62,560 nt of DNA from DATMRF01 sp035566435 (GTDB lineage: Bacteria; Verrucomicrobiota; Verrucomicrobiia; Limisphaerales; UBA8199): assembly GCA_035566435.1 (NCBI GenBank), contig DATMRF010000025.1, positions 1 through 62,560 on the forward strand, written 5' to 3'. Shown here piece by piece: positions 18,500 to 28,162 of the stretch; within the stretch, counting starts at the first letter, position 1; each line of letters begins with the position of its first letter. Under the pieces are notes generated by a model that saw only the letters and a list, made by a program, of their open reading frames with translations, did not search any database and was not told the DNA's origin. The translations under genes were made by a program, and so were the position numbers.

Positions 18500-20662
18500 A
18501 TGAAAGAATCACTTCTCACGCTAGTATCTATGTTGTCGTTGTTCGCCGGCATGCCGGACCTGGCGGCCCAGGGTACGGCCTTTACCTACCAGGGCCGCCT
18601 CAATGATGGCAGTAGTCCCGCCACTGGCGCCTACGACTTCCGCTTCCGGCTGGCCGCTGATCCACTGGGCAACACCTATGTCGGCAGCGCGTTCCTCAGC
18701 AACGGTGTACCCGTGAGCGGCGGCCTGTTCACCGTCACGATGGACTTCGGCAACCAGTTCACCGGCTCCAATTACTGGCTGGAGGCGGACGTGCGCACCA
18801 ACGGCGCCGCCGGTTACACGACGCTCTTCCCATTGCAGGCGCTGACCCCCTCGGCCTATGCCATCTTCGCCAACACCGCCAGCAATTTAAGCGGCACGCT
18901 GCCCGCCGGCCGCCTCACCGGCACGGTCAGCAACGGCCAACTGGCGAACAGTTCCGTTACCGTCAACGCTGGCGCCGGCCTGAGCGGCGGCGGCACGGCC
19001 GCTCTGGGTGGTTCCATCGGTTTGAACAATGCCGGCGTCCTTTCGGTCGCCGGCAACGCGGACATCACAGCCAACACGGTTGGCGGCGCGGTAACGCTGG
19101 GCGATACCGGCACCAGCGCCAACACCCCGAGCACAATCGTCAAGCGCGATAGCGGAGGGAACTTCTCAGCCGGCACGATCAGTCTTAACGCGAACTTGAA
19201 TTTGCCCGCCACTACTGCCACGGCCGGAATCATCTATTCCGGCGGCAGCACCCTGCTGCACACTTATGGGGCGGGAAACTTCTTCGGCGGCGCAGGCGCT
19301 GGCAATCTTACGTTGAGCGGAAATGTTGATACGGCGGTGGGTTCTGATGCGCTTCACAACGATACGGGCGGCAGCGCCAATGCGGCCTTTGGCAGTCAGG
19401 CGCTGTACTCCAACACCAGCGGCAACGTGAATACGGCCATTGGTTACCAGGCGCTGTACTCCAACACGAACGGTGCCCAGAACACGGCCAATGGCGCCCA
19501 GGCCCTTTTCTTCAACACCAGCGGCAGCGGCAACACCGCCAATGGTTTTGGGGCACTCTTCTACAACACCAACGGTTACGGCAACGCCGCCAACGGCGCG
19601 AGCGCGCTTTACAACAACACGAGCGGCTTCGACAACACGGCCAACGGTTTTGTAGCACTTTACGGCAACACGAGCGGCTACTTCAACACCGCCAACGGAT
19701 ATCAGGCCCTTTACTCGAACACCAACGGCCACGACAACGCGGCCAACGGCGCGTTTGCGCTTCACGATAACACAAGCGGCTACGGCAACACTGCAACCGG
19801 CAATGGGGCGCTATACTCCAACACCGGCGGCTTCTTAAACACGGCCAACGGCAATCAGGCGCTTTACTTCAGCACGAACGGCACTTACAACGTCGCCGAT
19901 GGCGCCCAGGCCCTTTACTGGAACACCAGCGGCAACTACAACACCGCGAGCGGCGCCCAGGCGCTCAACTCCAATACCAGCGGCCTGGGCAACAGTGCGA
20001 GTGGCTATGAGGCACTTTACCACAACATCGGGGGCAGTTATAACCTCGCCGACGGCTATCAGGCGCTCCTGTTCTTCACCAACGGCAATTATAACATCGC
20101 ACTAGGCTACTCTGCCGGGCTCAATGTGATCAATGGCAGTTTCAACATAGACATCGGCAGCCAGGGCGTTGCCGGAGAAAACAATACCATTCACCTGGGC
20201 ACCCAAGGCACGCAGACCAGTGCCTTCATCGCCGGCATCTATGGCGTAACCGCGGCCAGCGGCGTGCCGGTGTATATCAATACCAACGGCCAGCTTGGGA
20301 CGGTGACTTCCTCCGCGCGGTTTAAGCAAGACATCCAAAGCATGGAGGGCGCCAGCGATGTCCTGCTCTCGCTCCGGCCCGTGACGTTCCAATACAAACC
20401 CGAGTTGGATCCCAATGGGATTCGTCAATTCGGACTGATCGCCGAGGAAGTGGACAAGGTTGATCCCGACCTGGTGGCGCGCGACGACAAGAACCAGATT
20501 TACACTGTCCGCTACGAAGCGGTCAACGCCATGCTCCTGAACGAATTCCTCAAGCAACACCGCAAAGTCCAGAAGCAGAGCGCGGAAATCGAGCAGCTCA
20601 AACAACGCCTCGACAAGTTGGAACGAGCGCTCGCACCGCAAACCACCGCCTCAACGAGGTAG
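18500..20662 (+). CDS. Exported S74 (tail-fibre chaperone) protein with fifteen 17-residue repeats
   Basis: This 720-residue protein has a signal peptide (MKESLLTLVSMLSLFAG...LAAQG). It continues with a beta domain starting FTYQGRLNDG that is shared with the products at 39484 and 53668. Fifteen tandem 17-residue units of type QALYSNTSGNVNTAIGY span about residues 283-537 and resemble the left-handed beta-roll of YadA/Hia adhesin heads. The C-terminus is a peptidase-S74 intramolecular chaperone (SSARFKQDI ... FGLIAEEVDKVDPDLV ... YEAVNAMLLNEFLKQH) ending in a coiled coil. In phage fibres this domain trimerises and auto-cleaves. A trimeric surface fibre is inferred. ATG at 18500 is chosen because it starts the signal peptide. 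Confidence 0.85.
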   Translation: MKESLLTLVSMLSLFAGMPDLAAQGTAFTYQGRLNDGSSPATGAYDFRFRLAADPLGNTYVGSAFLSNGVPVSGGLFTVTMDFGNQFTGSNYWLEADVRTNGAAGYTTLFPLQALTPSAYAIFANTASNLSGTLPAGRLTGTVSNGQLANSSVTVNAGAGLSGGGTAALGGSIGLNNAGVLSVAGNADITANTVGGAVTLGDTGTSANTPSTIVKRDSGGNFSAGTISLNANLNLPATTATAGIIYSGGSTLLHTYGAGNFFGGAGAGNLTLSGNVDTAVGSDALHNDTGGSANAAFGSQALYSNTSGNVNTAIGYQALYSNTNGAQNTANGAQALFFNTSGSGNTANGFGALFYNTNGYGNAANGASALYNNTSGFDNTANGFVALYGNTSGYFNTANGYQALYSNTNGHDNAANGAFALHDNTSGYGNTATGNGALYSNTGGFLNTANGNQALYFSTNGTYNVADGAQALYWNTSGNYNTASGAQALNSNTSGLGNSASGYEALYHNIGGSYNLADGYQALLFFTNGNYNIALGYSAGLNVINGSFNIDIGSQGVAGENNTIHLGTQGTQTSAFIAGIYGVTAASGVPVYINTNGQLGTVTSSARFKQDIQSMEGASDVLLSLRPVTFQYKPELDPNGIRQFGLIAEEVDKVDPDLVARDDKNQIYTVRYEAVNAMLLNEFLKQHRKVQKQSAEIEQLKQRLDKLERALAPQTTASTR
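19346..20110 (+). repeat. Fifteen 51-bp coding repeats
   Basis: The DNA encodes fifteen consecutive 17-residue units with consensus xALYxNTxGxxNTAxGx. There are no unrelated spacers, so this is a protein repeat array and not a CRISPR. Unit length is constant, which would allow copy-number change without frameshift. Confidence 0.9.
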
Positions 20663-20737
20663 AAGCAAGCGTTGAAACTCCCGATGATCACGGCCTGTAC
20701 CCTCTGACGCTCGTCGCGAGCGGATTCGCGCGGCACA

Positions 20738-21889
20738 CTACTTGCCCAGGTTCACGTACAGTTTCAGGTTGCCGGTGGAGGCTCCGATGCAGACGATGTC
20801 GGGGCGGCCGTCGCCGGTGAAGTCCTCGATTACGCAATCGGCAGCGGCGATGCCACCGTCGTCCAACACGGTCTTGCGCCAGCGCTCGCCCTTAGCGTCC
20901 ACCGCCTGATAGATCGAAAGCTGGCAGCCTTTGCCGCGGAACCCGCACACGATTTCGTCGCGGCCGTCGCCGTCCAGGTCGCCTACCGCCAAGGCGTGGC
21001 CGTTGTCCATCTTGTCTTCAACCACCACACGTTTCCACTGCTCGCCGTCCGGCACGTAAACGACCACCTGGTTTCCGTGCCACGGCTCGATGGCGACCAG
21101 AATGCGATGCGGTCCGAGATGGCCCAGGCGCACTTCGCTGCTGCCGCACAGGGGCCAAGGCCGGGGATCTCCCTGGGCGATGCGCGTCGCGACCCACTTA
21201 CCGCGGGCGAACTCCAGGCGGTGGAGCCCCGCGTAGCTGGCCGTCAGCAATTGTTGCCGCGGGCTGCCGTCCCAGCTCACGGGATTGATCGCGTGCAGGA
21301 CCCCACGCGGCTCGCTGGAAATCGTTTCTCGTTCCCATTTGCCGGGCCGGTAGAGATAGATTGGCACGGGGTCGCCCTCGACGGGCGGGAACCGCTGCCC
21401 AACCATCGGCCCCAACAGCAGCAGTTTTTGTCCATTCCCCTCCGGGTCGATCCAACGCACACGGTGTGCCGTCGGCACGCGATCCAGCTCCCGCGCTGTC
21501 CACGGCTGGCGGACATCCTTGCCGTGCGTGAGCAGCACGACGTTGCCGACGCTGTCTTCGGGGCGGGTTTCGAACCGGTACGCCAGGACCACCTCGGGGA
21601 TCCCATCACCGTCGATGTCCCAGCAAGCGGCATTCAGAGGCCGCGGAACATTTGTCGCGAGGACATGCCTTTCCCAGGTTGGATTTTCGAACCAGGCGAC
21701 CACCGTGGCTCGTTCGTCGATGGCGATGAGATCTTTTTTCCCGTCTCCGTTCAGGTCGACCGCGACGAGCTGATAGCCGAACTTCAGGGCTTTGCTAATG
21801 ACCTGAGCGCGGAACCGCGGCAGGTCCTGGGCGGACAGACAGACGCCGGCGAACAGGCATGCCAGACAAACGCAAGCCAAGACTCGCAT
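20738..21889 (-). CDS. Exported FG-GAP/VCBS-repeat beta-propeller protein
   Basis: This 383-residue protein has a clear signal peptide (MRVLACVCLACLFAGVCLSA). Several FG-GAP blades with calcium-binding loops follow: DLNGDGKKDLIA (about residue 45), DIDGDGIPEVVLA (about 92), DLDGDGRDEIVCG (about 307), DFTGDGRPDIVC (about 354). Proteins of this type form seven-bladed propellers and usually bind ligands or partners outside the cytoplasm. The specific partner is unknown. Convergent with the S74 gene (75 bp gap). Confidence 0.85.
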   Translation of the reverse strand: MRVLACVCLACLFAGVCLSAQDLPRFRAQVISKALKFGYQLVAVDLNGDGKKDLIAIDERATVVAWFENPTWERHVLATNVPRPLNAACWDIDGDGIPEVVLAYRFETRPEDSVGNVVLLTHGKDVRQPWTARELDRVPTAHRVRWIDPEGNGQKLLLLGPMVGQRFPPVEGDPVPIYLYRPGKWERETISSEPRGVLHAINPVSWDGSPRQQLLTASYAGLHRLEFARGKWVATRIAQGDPRPWPLCGSSEVRLGHLGPHRILVAIEPWHGNQVVVYVPDGEQWKRVVVEDKMDNGHALAVGDLDGDGRDEIVCGFRGKGCQLSIYQAVDAKGERWRKTVLDDGGIAAADCVIEDFTGDGRPDIVCIGASTGNLKLYVNLGK

Positions 21890-21991
21890 AGACGAAAATC
21901 CTTGCCCTTCGGCGACCGCCTCGCAAGCGAAATGCAGCGCAGAGCAGGATTGAGTTTCCTGGCGGGTCTGCCACGGTTCTGATAAACCCTT

Positions 21992-22278
21992 ATGAAGACA
22001 GAATTCCTCCGGTTATGCGGGCGGGTGGTGCTGCTCCTTTCAGTAGGGGCGGTATCTGCCCGCTCTGCAGAAGTGATTGATTCCAGCCCGCTGCATGAAA
22101 AGGCGGCTTACCTTCAGCGGGACCTGCTCGACAAACATTGGCTCACGGCCTTTATGTGAGCATCGTCCCGGCCGCACCGGCGGGGACGCGGTTGCCGCAT
22201 ACCGTCAACCAGCCCGGCAACGTGATTCATGCGGGTGTATGGACCGGCCGGTATCTTGCGGGTGTGGGTTATCAGTAG
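21992..22278 (+). pseudogene. Frameshifted exported protein remnant
   Basis: An ATG at 21992 starts a signal peptide (MKTEFLRLCGRVVLLLSVGA) and runs to DKHWL, then hits TGA. Inserting one base near 22144 (CTC-AC to CTC-GAC) restores DGLYVSIVPAAPAGTRLPH, then TVNQPGNVIHAGVWTGRYLA, ending at a TAG at 22276. A second single-base deletion there would restore YQYAIT. The restored text matches the start of a conserved exported protein I cannot name. The rest of the gene is missing. Confidence 0.6.
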
Positions 22279-22505
22279 CCATCACAGCCGGCTTTCAAGG
22301 CGCTTTCCGAATCCCCCTTCATGGGACGGGCGGTGCCCGTGTCGGCCACGGTGACCTTAAGACATTCACCTGAGAGCCTGCGAGGAGATGCGTGTTGCGT
22401 GAAACGTGAGGCGTGAAATGGAGCCTACCATAGCCTTCCGTAGGCTTCCGCAACCTACCGTACCTTACCATGGAGGATTGGCGTTGGCGGCGGGACTGGA
22501 TATAA

Positions 22506-22649
22506 GTCGGACATACTGCGCTGCATCTGGCTGCTGCCGGCTATCTCGTTGAACTTATTCGATTGTTGCTGGCCGCCGGTGCCGACCCAAACTCGAGAAC
22601 GCATCATCGTCGAAGCGGCCCGTTACACTATGCAGCGGATGGAGGCTGA
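22506..22649 (+). pseudogene. Ankyrin-repeat fragment
   Basis: One reading frame without a start codon gives VGHTALHLAAAGYLVELIRL, then LLAAGADPN and SGPLHYAADGG before a TGA. That is one and a half canonical ankyrin repeats. No upstream start and no continuation are present, so this is a gene piece. It lies three bases from the 3' end of the GDPD gene on the opposite strand. Confidence 0.65.
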
Positions 22650-22652
22650 AGG

Positions 22653-23501
22653 CTAAAGCTGCATAAACCGTCTGCGCAGGAACGCAGGATTGTCCGTAAT
22701 GATCCCATCCACGCCCATCGCCAACAAGCGATTTGCCAGCTTTGTGTCGTTCACGGTATAAACCCAGACCTTCAAGCCATGGCGGTGGGCAAGATGCACT
22801 GACTGCCGGGAGAGCCGGCGGTTCCAAACGACAACCTTCGCCCCGGTCTTATCCAGGCCTTCGAACCATCTCGCGCCCAACCGTCTGAAAGGCCCTTTCG
22901 GCTTCCGGCCATCCGGCAGAATGGTGGGCGGACCCAGGGCGCCCAGAACTTGTGCGGGCTCGAGACAATGAAACTCGCGCAGGAAGGCCCAATCAAACGA
23001 TTGCACCACGACCTTATTCACCAGATGCTTCTGTCGCAGCAGTCTTAGGCACACTTCGACGTCGCCCGATTTGCGCTCGATCAGCGGAATGGCAAACGGT
23101 TGAATTGCGTCCAGCGCCTCTTCCAATAAGGGCACGCGGGTCCCGGCAAACTGCCTATGAAACCAAGCGCCGGCGTCCAGGCTCTGAATCTCTGAGGCCG
23201 GCCGGGACGCCACTTGAATATGCCTTGCTCCCCATCGACGTTTCGCGTCGGTCGTGCGGTCCAGCTCTTGGTCATGGATGACGACCAGCCGGCCATCGGA
23301 GCTCTGGCGATAGTCCAGTTCGACCAGGTCCGCGCCTGCCTCCAGCGCGAGTTGGAATGACGGTAGCGTGTTCTCGGGCGCCAACTGACGGCATCCCCGA
23401 TGGCCGATGAAGAGCGGCTGTCCGCCTGCCAGCAGCTTTATCGCCGGCAGGGAGGGGTGTACTTTGGGCTTCCTGTCAAGAGGGCTTAGGAAGGCAGTCA
23501 C
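22653..23501 (-). CDS. Glycerophosphodiester phosphodiesterase
   Basis: This 282-residue TIM-barrel GDPD cleaves glycerophosphodiesters to glycerol-3-phosphate and an alcohol. Visible motifs are GHRGCRQLAPENT (catalytic HR and ENT), VELDYRQSSDG (metal-binding E-x-D), VIHDQELDRTT (catalytic His), and a C-terminal VYTVND...MGVDGIITDNP. No signal peptide, so it is probably cytoplasmic. It begins with a GTG that overlaps the stop of the upstream yceI gene (GTGA), implying translational coupling. Confidence 0.88.
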   Translation of the reverse strand: MTAFLSPLDRKPKVHPSLPAIKLLAGGQPLFIGHRGCRQLAPENTLPSFQLALEAGADLVELDYRQSSDGRLVVIHDQELDRTTDAKRRWGARHIQVASRPASEIQSLDAGAWFHRQFAGTRVPLLEEALDAIQPFAIPLIERKSGDVEVCLRLLRQKHLVNKVVVQSFDWAFLREFHCLEPAQVLGALGPPTILPDGRKPKGPFRRLGARWFEGLDKTGAKVVVWNRRLSRQSVHLAHRHGLKVWVYTVNDTKLANRLLAMGVDGIITDNPAFLRRRFMQL

Positions 23502-24109
23502 TTCGCTGCGGCACCGGCGATGCCGAGGGTCAACTCGATCTTGTCGGACACTTTGTCTTCGTTTTGGTGCGCATTGACGTTGAAGTCGCTGCGTTGGATG
23601 GTGAAGCTCGTCCGCACGACCAGCAGATCGCCCTGCTTGCCCGGTATGCGCTGGCTGAGTTTGTCTTTGAGGTAGGTGAGCGCCACGGGCACGGTGATTT
23701 CCTTGGAGACACCCTTAAGCGTGAACATGCCGATGACCTCGGCGCTTGTTTTATCACCCTCGGCTTTGACGTTTTTCAGCTCCTTGACCTCGAAAGCAAT
23801 CTCCGGAAACTTTTCCACATCCAACCACTTGTTGCTGTGCAGGTGCTGCCTCATCATGCCGTTGGGCACCATGAGCGACTTTGCGGCCACCAGGATCTTG
23901 CCTTTCGTGGCGGCTGGATTCTGGGGGTCGAACGTGATGGTGCCGGTGATTCCGTTGGCGCTGCCTTCGATGGTTTCACGCGGGGCAACGAGTTTGAACA
24001 CCACGTTGTTGCCGTTCTTGGCGTCCTTGAAATCGAAGGTTTCGTTAGCAGCCAGGGCCGCGCCGGCCAGGGCGCCAAATGCAACGAAGGCGCTTAAGGT
24101 GGTTTTCAT
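23498..24109 (-). CDS. YceI-family periplasmic lipid-binding-like protein
   Basis: This 203-residue protein has a signal peptide (MKTTLSAFVAFGALAGAALA). It is followed by the YceI lipocalin-like barrel: GITGTITFDPQNPAATKGKI, then HLHSNKWLDVEKFPEIAFEV and GMFTLKGVSKEITVPV, ending KIELTLGIAG. Family members bind polyisoprenoids in the periplasm. Its stop codon overlaps the GDPD start, and the tannase-like gene is 53 bp upstream, so the three may share a transcript. Confidence 0.9.
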   Translation of the reverse strand: MKTTLSAFVAFGALAGAALAANETFDFKDAKNGNNVVFKLVAPRETIEGSANGITGTITFDPQNPAATKGKILVAAKSLMVPNGMMRQHLHSNKWLDVEKFPEIAFEVKELKNVKAEGDKTSAEVIGMFTLKGVSKEITVPVALTYLKDKLSQRIPGKQGDLLVVRTSFTIQRSDFNVNAHQNEDKVSDKIELTLGIAGAAAK

Positions 24110-24162
24110 GTTAAGAGTATTTGTAGTGATATCTGCTGTCAGGTTTCAATGTTTTTGTTGCG

Positions 24163-25656
24163 TCACTGTCTCATTTCGAAACTTTCGGCGCTGTTCGCAT
24201 CGCCGGTTCCCTTGAAGACAGCATGCTCGGGATAGGGAAAGAGCGGCCGGGTCATGACGACTTTACCTTTCTCCTTTTTCGAGGCGATGAGCTTCTCCGG
24301 CGTCTTGCCATGTTCCACCCAATCCGTAATGACTGAAAGCCAGTCCACGTCGGCAGCGCCAGGACCGCCGCCGCAATGAAGACAGCCAGGCACCATGAAG
24401 AGCCGGCAATACTCGCCCGCGCGCCCATCATGAGCCTGCACCTCGCGGTAGTAATCGACTGTTCCCTGCGCGGGCAGTGCGGGGTCGGCCCAGCCGTGCC
24501 AGAGGATCAGTTTGCCATTGCGCGCCTTGAAGGCGGCCAGGTCAGGATCGGTCGCGTTAAGAAACGAGGCCGCCAGGCGGGCATCTCGATCGAAGTTCGC
24601 AAAATCGTAATTGGAATAATCCCAATCCGGCTGATTGAAGATCAAGTACTTGAAAATCTGGGTGCCGAAGGCAAATGTGAGATCGGCAACGTGCTCTTTG
24701 GCGAACGCTGGAACCGGGCCGGTCAGCCAGGCAATCCATTGGTCCGGATCGCACTCCGCCACCGGCGCAAACCCGGGATAGATCGTCCCCTTTCCGTCGC
24801 CAGCACCCCGGTAGATGGCCTCGATGGCTTTGCGTTGTTCCTCCGTGAGCCCGGCCACCTTGGACAGGTCGAAATGGACCGAAGCCGGGTCCTGGATGAC
24901 GCCATCCTTCAAACCATCCTGTGTATCGCATTGCTCCAGAATTCCTGCCTGGAGTTTTCGCAGCGCTTCCTTGGTCAGCACGGTACTGTCGAGATGTTCG
25001 GGGTTCGGATAAAGCGCCTTCGCTATTGAGACCATCGTAGCGGCAATTCCGGTCCAATTGAAAGCCGGCGCTCCGGCGACGATGCCGTCGAAATCCTTCG
25101 GATATCGCTGGGCCTCCATCATCGCCTGGCCGCCCCCGCGTGAGCAGCCCACGAAATAGGAATACGCGGCTTCCGTCCCATAGTAGCTGCGGACCAGCGC
25201 GCGAGCGACCTCCGCCGTCCGATGCACCGCCAGGTAGCCGAAGTTCACTTTAGCCTCGAGATTGTCCAGCGCCCAGGTGGCCAGATAGCCAGGTTCGGAC
25301 TGGTGCCCGGTGTCGGTGCCTACGGTGGCGTAGCCCCGGTTGACGGAATCACGAGCCATGTTTTGCACGGTGCCAACGAATCCGCCGCCACCACCCATGA
25401 CGAATCGCCCGTTCCATGAATCAGGGAGCAGCAACTCAAAACGGATGTGGCCGCCGATGACGCCTTTGACCTCGACGTAAGCCGGCGCATTCGGCCCGTG
25501 TTGCGGGTCGGGAGTTATTGGCTTAACGGATTCAAGCACCACGTCCGGAAGGCGTACTCGCTGGAGTTCATCGGCGCTGATGTGATTCGTCGCTTCGGCC
25601 CAGCCTGAAGCACCGCTGCACAGGACCAAGAGACCGAGCAGGAGGTTTCGTTTCAT
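24163..25656 (-). CDS. Tannase/feruloyl esterase family alpha/beta hydrolase, exported
   Basis: This 497-residue protein has a signal peptide (MKRNLLLGLLVLCSGASGWA). It carries the tannase-family nucleophile region YFVGCSRGGGQAMMEAQRYP (Ser in C-S-R-G-G), then DFDGIVAGAPAFNW. It continues with LILWHGWADPALPAQGTVDY (acid Asp region) and PGCLHCGGGPG (catalytic His, with the Cys pair that brackets the active site in this family). It would hydrolyse aromatic esters such as feruloyl or galloyl esters outside the cytoplasm. Exact substrate unknown. Confidence 0.88.
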   Translation of the reverse strand: MKRNLLLGLLVLCSGASGWAEATNHISADELQRVRLPDVVLESVKPITPDPQHGPNAPAYVEVKGVIGGHIRFELLLPDSWNGRFVMGGGGGFVGTVQNMARDSVNRGYATVGTDTGHQSEPGYLATWALDNLEAKVNFGYLAVHRTAEVARALVRSYYGTEAAYSYFVGCSRGGGQAMMEAQRYPKDFDGIVAGAPAFNWTGIAATMVSIAKALYPNPEHLDSTVLTKEALRKLQAGILEQCDTQDGLKDGVIQDPASVHFDLSKVAGLTEEQRKAIEAIYRGAGDGKGTIYPGFAPVAECDPDQWIAWLTGPVPAFAKEHVADLTFAFGTQIFKYLIFNQPDWDYSNYDFANFDRDARLAASFLNATDPDLAAFKARNGKLILWHGWADPALPAQGTVDYYREVQAHDGRAGEYCRLFMVPGCLHCGGGPGAADVDWLSVITDWVEHGKTPEKLIASKKEKGKVVMTRPLFPYPEHAVFKGTGDANSAESFEMRQ

Positions 25657-25759
25657 AACTCTCGTATTTATAAACTTCCTCCCGTTCGATGTCTCTCTTT
25701 AACCATCAGCGGACCAACTCGAAGGCTGGCCAGCCCGCGCTAAAGTTAAAAGACCTGCG

Positions 25760-27946
25760 TCAGGGCTGCACGGACTTCACCTGCATGCCCAGTTGCTGGA
25801 AGAGGAAGGCATGTGTGTCCACCGTCTGCGCGATGCGTTCGGCCAGGGGGGTGCCGATGCCATGGCCCGTATCGGCGGTTCGCAGGAGCACAGGCTGTTT
25901 CGTGCCGGAAGCCTGCAGCCGGGCGACCATCTTGCGTGAGTGGAATGGGTCCACGCGCGGGTCGTTCTTACCAGTCAGGAACAGCACGGCCGGGTACTGC
26001 GTGCCATCCTTGACATGGAGGTACGGTGAGTAAGCGGCGAGCGCTTTGAAGTCGGCCGCGTTCTTTACCGAACCGTACTCGGTGGTGTTGAACACACCGT
26101 TGGGCGCCGTTTCGAAGCGCAGCATATCAAAATAGCCAACGTGAGCGACCACCGCGCGGAACAGGCCAGGCGCCTGGGTGAGGACCGCGCCCATCAGCAG
26201 GCCGCCGTTGCTGCCGCCCTCGATCGCCAGCTTTTCCGGGGAAGTGTATTTCTGATCGATCAGCCACTGGGCGCACGCGACGAAATCGTCAAAGACGTTT
26301 TGCTTGTTGTGGAGCATGCCCTGCTGATGCCAGGTCTCGCCAAACTCGCCACCGCCGCGGATGTTTGCGACCGCGTAAACGCCGCCCGCCTCGAGCCACA
26401 CCGGCAGCGACCGGCTCAACCCGGGCGCTGAAGAAATGCCAAACCCGCCGTACCCGGAAAGCAAGACGGGATTGTGCCCATCCAGCACCAGGCCCTTCTT
26501 GCGAATGATGTTCAGCGGCACCTTGGTGCCGTCTTTCGAGACGCACTGTTCCCGCACTACTTCATACGCGCTCAAGTCCGCCGGGGTCTTGCCCACATAG
26601 GGCGTGGCGTGGAGGCTTCCGTCCTTGGCCGTGAAGCGGCTGATGCCGGACGGCGCCAAGTACTCGGAAGTGCTCACTACAACATCATCCTCTTCACCGA
26701 CCGGTTCCGGGTTGGACAAGGAGCTCGCGGAGGGGGCTGGGACTTGTCCAAGCGGGCGGCCCGCGAGGTCAACCATGCGTATTCGGCTTGGCCCGCCCAA
26801 TTGCTCTTCAACGTAAAGGCGTGATTTGGTGGGCATGACTTGCTGAATGGCGCCCTCGCCCTGGGGGACAATCACTTTGGCGCGCGCAAGCGTTAGCTTG
26901 CCGGGTGCAAGCGCCAAACGCAGGATTTGGCCGTTGGGCGCATCCTTGCGGGAAAGCAGGTACAATGCCCTGTCCCAGCCAAAATGCACCTGCACTATGT
27001 GATCCGCATAGTTGGCTACCTTCGTCCAAACGCCGTCCGGGGCGCGCACGAAAAGCTCGTATTGCCCGCCGTCGCCCTTCTGCACCAGGTCAGCGGCCCA
27101 CTGGCCGTCGCGGGAGGTCGAGAGGAAGTTCTCGGCGATGCGGATGAAGCCCTTTCCCAGGGCGTACTGATCGGACTTGGCCGGCGTGCCGAGTTTGTGG
27201 AAGTAAACCTGCTGAAAGAAACCAAGGTCTTCCTTGGGCCGCTCGCCGGGCAAAGGATGCCGCGTATAGAAAAAGCCTTTCTTCGTCCAGGCCAACGAGC
27301 CGCCGGCGGTCCCGGTATTGACCGCCGGCACGATCTCCGTTTTGAGCTCCCGACCGGAAGCGACTTCGAACACGTGAACGTCCCCTTGTTCGGAACCTTT
27401 GCGCGACAGGGACACGGCCACGTATTTGCCATCAAGCGACGGCACGGTGAAATCCATGGCGGTCTCGCCGGATGGATCGAGCACCAGGGGATCCAGCAGC
27501 ACCCGCTCTCCCTGCAAGCTTTCCAGCGAACCAAGCACTACCAGCATCGGCTGGGCCTTGGGCGGCTGCTGTTTCATGGCGAAGAGCACGCCCTGGCGGT
27601 CGATGACATCGAACCAACTCGGCGCCTGATAAGTCAGCAACTCGGTGAGGCGCTGCTTCAGCCGCTCACGGCCGGGCAAGGCATCCAGGTACGAGCGCGC
27701 GTGGGCGTTCTGTTCATCGCTCCATTGCTGCACGACCGGGTCGTTCCCGGCTTCGAGCCACCGATAGTCATCGACAATCTTAGTGCCGAAATAGTCGTCG
27801 GTGACGGGCTTCTTCGGCGTGGCGGCAGGAATCGAGCACGCAAAAAGCAGGCCGAGCGCGGAAATGGTGAACCGTTGCCGAATCGCGTGACCGAAGCCAC
27901 ACCAAGGGCTGACTCTTCTTATCAGTGGTGCCATGCGGTTAACCAT
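25760..27946 (-). CDS. Prolyl oligopeptidase family serine peptidase (S9A)
   Basis: The enzyme has 728 residues from the chosen ATG. An N-terminal hydrophobic segment (FTISALGLLFACSIPA) suggests export. A VTDDYFGTKIVDDYRWLEA opening and seven-bladed propeller region follow (about residues 70-400). The C-terminal hydrolase domain carries SGYGGFG, IRGGGEFGETWH, the nucleophile elbow EGGSNGGLL, FLTGKNDPRVDPFHS (Asp) and DTGHGIGTP (His). It should cleave short peptides after proline. An upstream in-frame start at 28120 would add 58 residues without homology, and the signal-like region supports 27946. Confidence 0.88.
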   Translation of the reverse strand: MVNRMAPLIRRVSPWCGFGHAIRQRFTISALGLLFACSIPAATPKKPVTDDYFGTKIVDDYRWLEAGNDPVVQQWSDEQNAHARSYLDALPGRERLKQRLTELLTYQAPSWFDVIDRQGVLFAMKQQPPKAQPMLVVLGSLESLQGERVLLDPLVLDPSGETAMDFTVPSLDGKYVAVSLSRKGSEQGDVHVFEVASGRELKTEIVPAVNTGTAGGSLAWTKKGFFYTRHPLPGERPKEDLGFFQQVYFHKLGTPAKSDQYALGKGFIRIAENFLSTSRDGQWAADLVQKGDGGQYELFVRAPDGVWTKVANYADHIVQVHFGWDRALYLLSRKDAPNGQILRLALAPGKLTLARAKVIVPQGEGAIQQVMPTKSRLYVEEQLGGPSRIRMVDLAGRPLGQVPAPSASSLSNPEPVGEEDDVVVSTSEYLAPSGISRFTAKDGSLHATPYVGKTPADLSAYEVVREQCVSKDGTKVPLNIIRKKGLVLDGHNPVLLSGYGGFGISSAPGLSRSLPVWLEAGGVYAVANIRGGGEFGETWHQQGMLHNKQNVFDDFVACAQWLIDQKYTSPEKLAIEGGSNGGLLMGAVLTQAPGLFRAVVAHVGYFDMLRFETAPNGVFNTTEYGSVKNAADFKALAAYSPYLHVKDGTQYPAVLFLTGKNDPRVDPFHSRKMVARLQASGTKQPVLLRTADTGHGIGTPLAERIAQTVDTHAFLFQQLGMQVKSVQP

Positions 27947-28128
27947 AAAGGCCCAACCACGACAAGGCAATGCCTGCTCCTGATGCGAATTTGGTTTCGT
28001 GCATGCGCGCTTGTACTCGGCGCTACGAGGGTGAGCGGAAGGGTGAGGTGTGTTATGAGTTTTAACCCCGTGCCAAATTTGCGAGGCTGTAAAGTTATGT
28101 TTGACACCTTCTACCCGCAAATCGCAGG

Positions 28129-28155
28129 TTGACAGATGTAACCTATAGTTTACAC
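28129..28155 (+). promoter_or_regulatory. Possible promoter/operator of the antitoxin gene
   Basis: TTGACA at 28129-28134 and a weak TACACT at 28150-28155 (15-bp spacing) precede the GTG at 28163 by 7 bp. The imperfect palindrome GTAACCTATAGTTTAC (28138-28152) lies between them. HigA-type antitoxins bind such palindromes to repress their own promoter, but this assignment is inferential. Confidence 0.35.
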
Positions 28156-28162
28156 TAAAACA

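Noticed and set aside
19346..20110. Regularly spaced repeat resembling a CRISPR
   Set aside because: Unit length is 51 bp in frame with a protein, the units are contiguous and there are no unrelated spacers.
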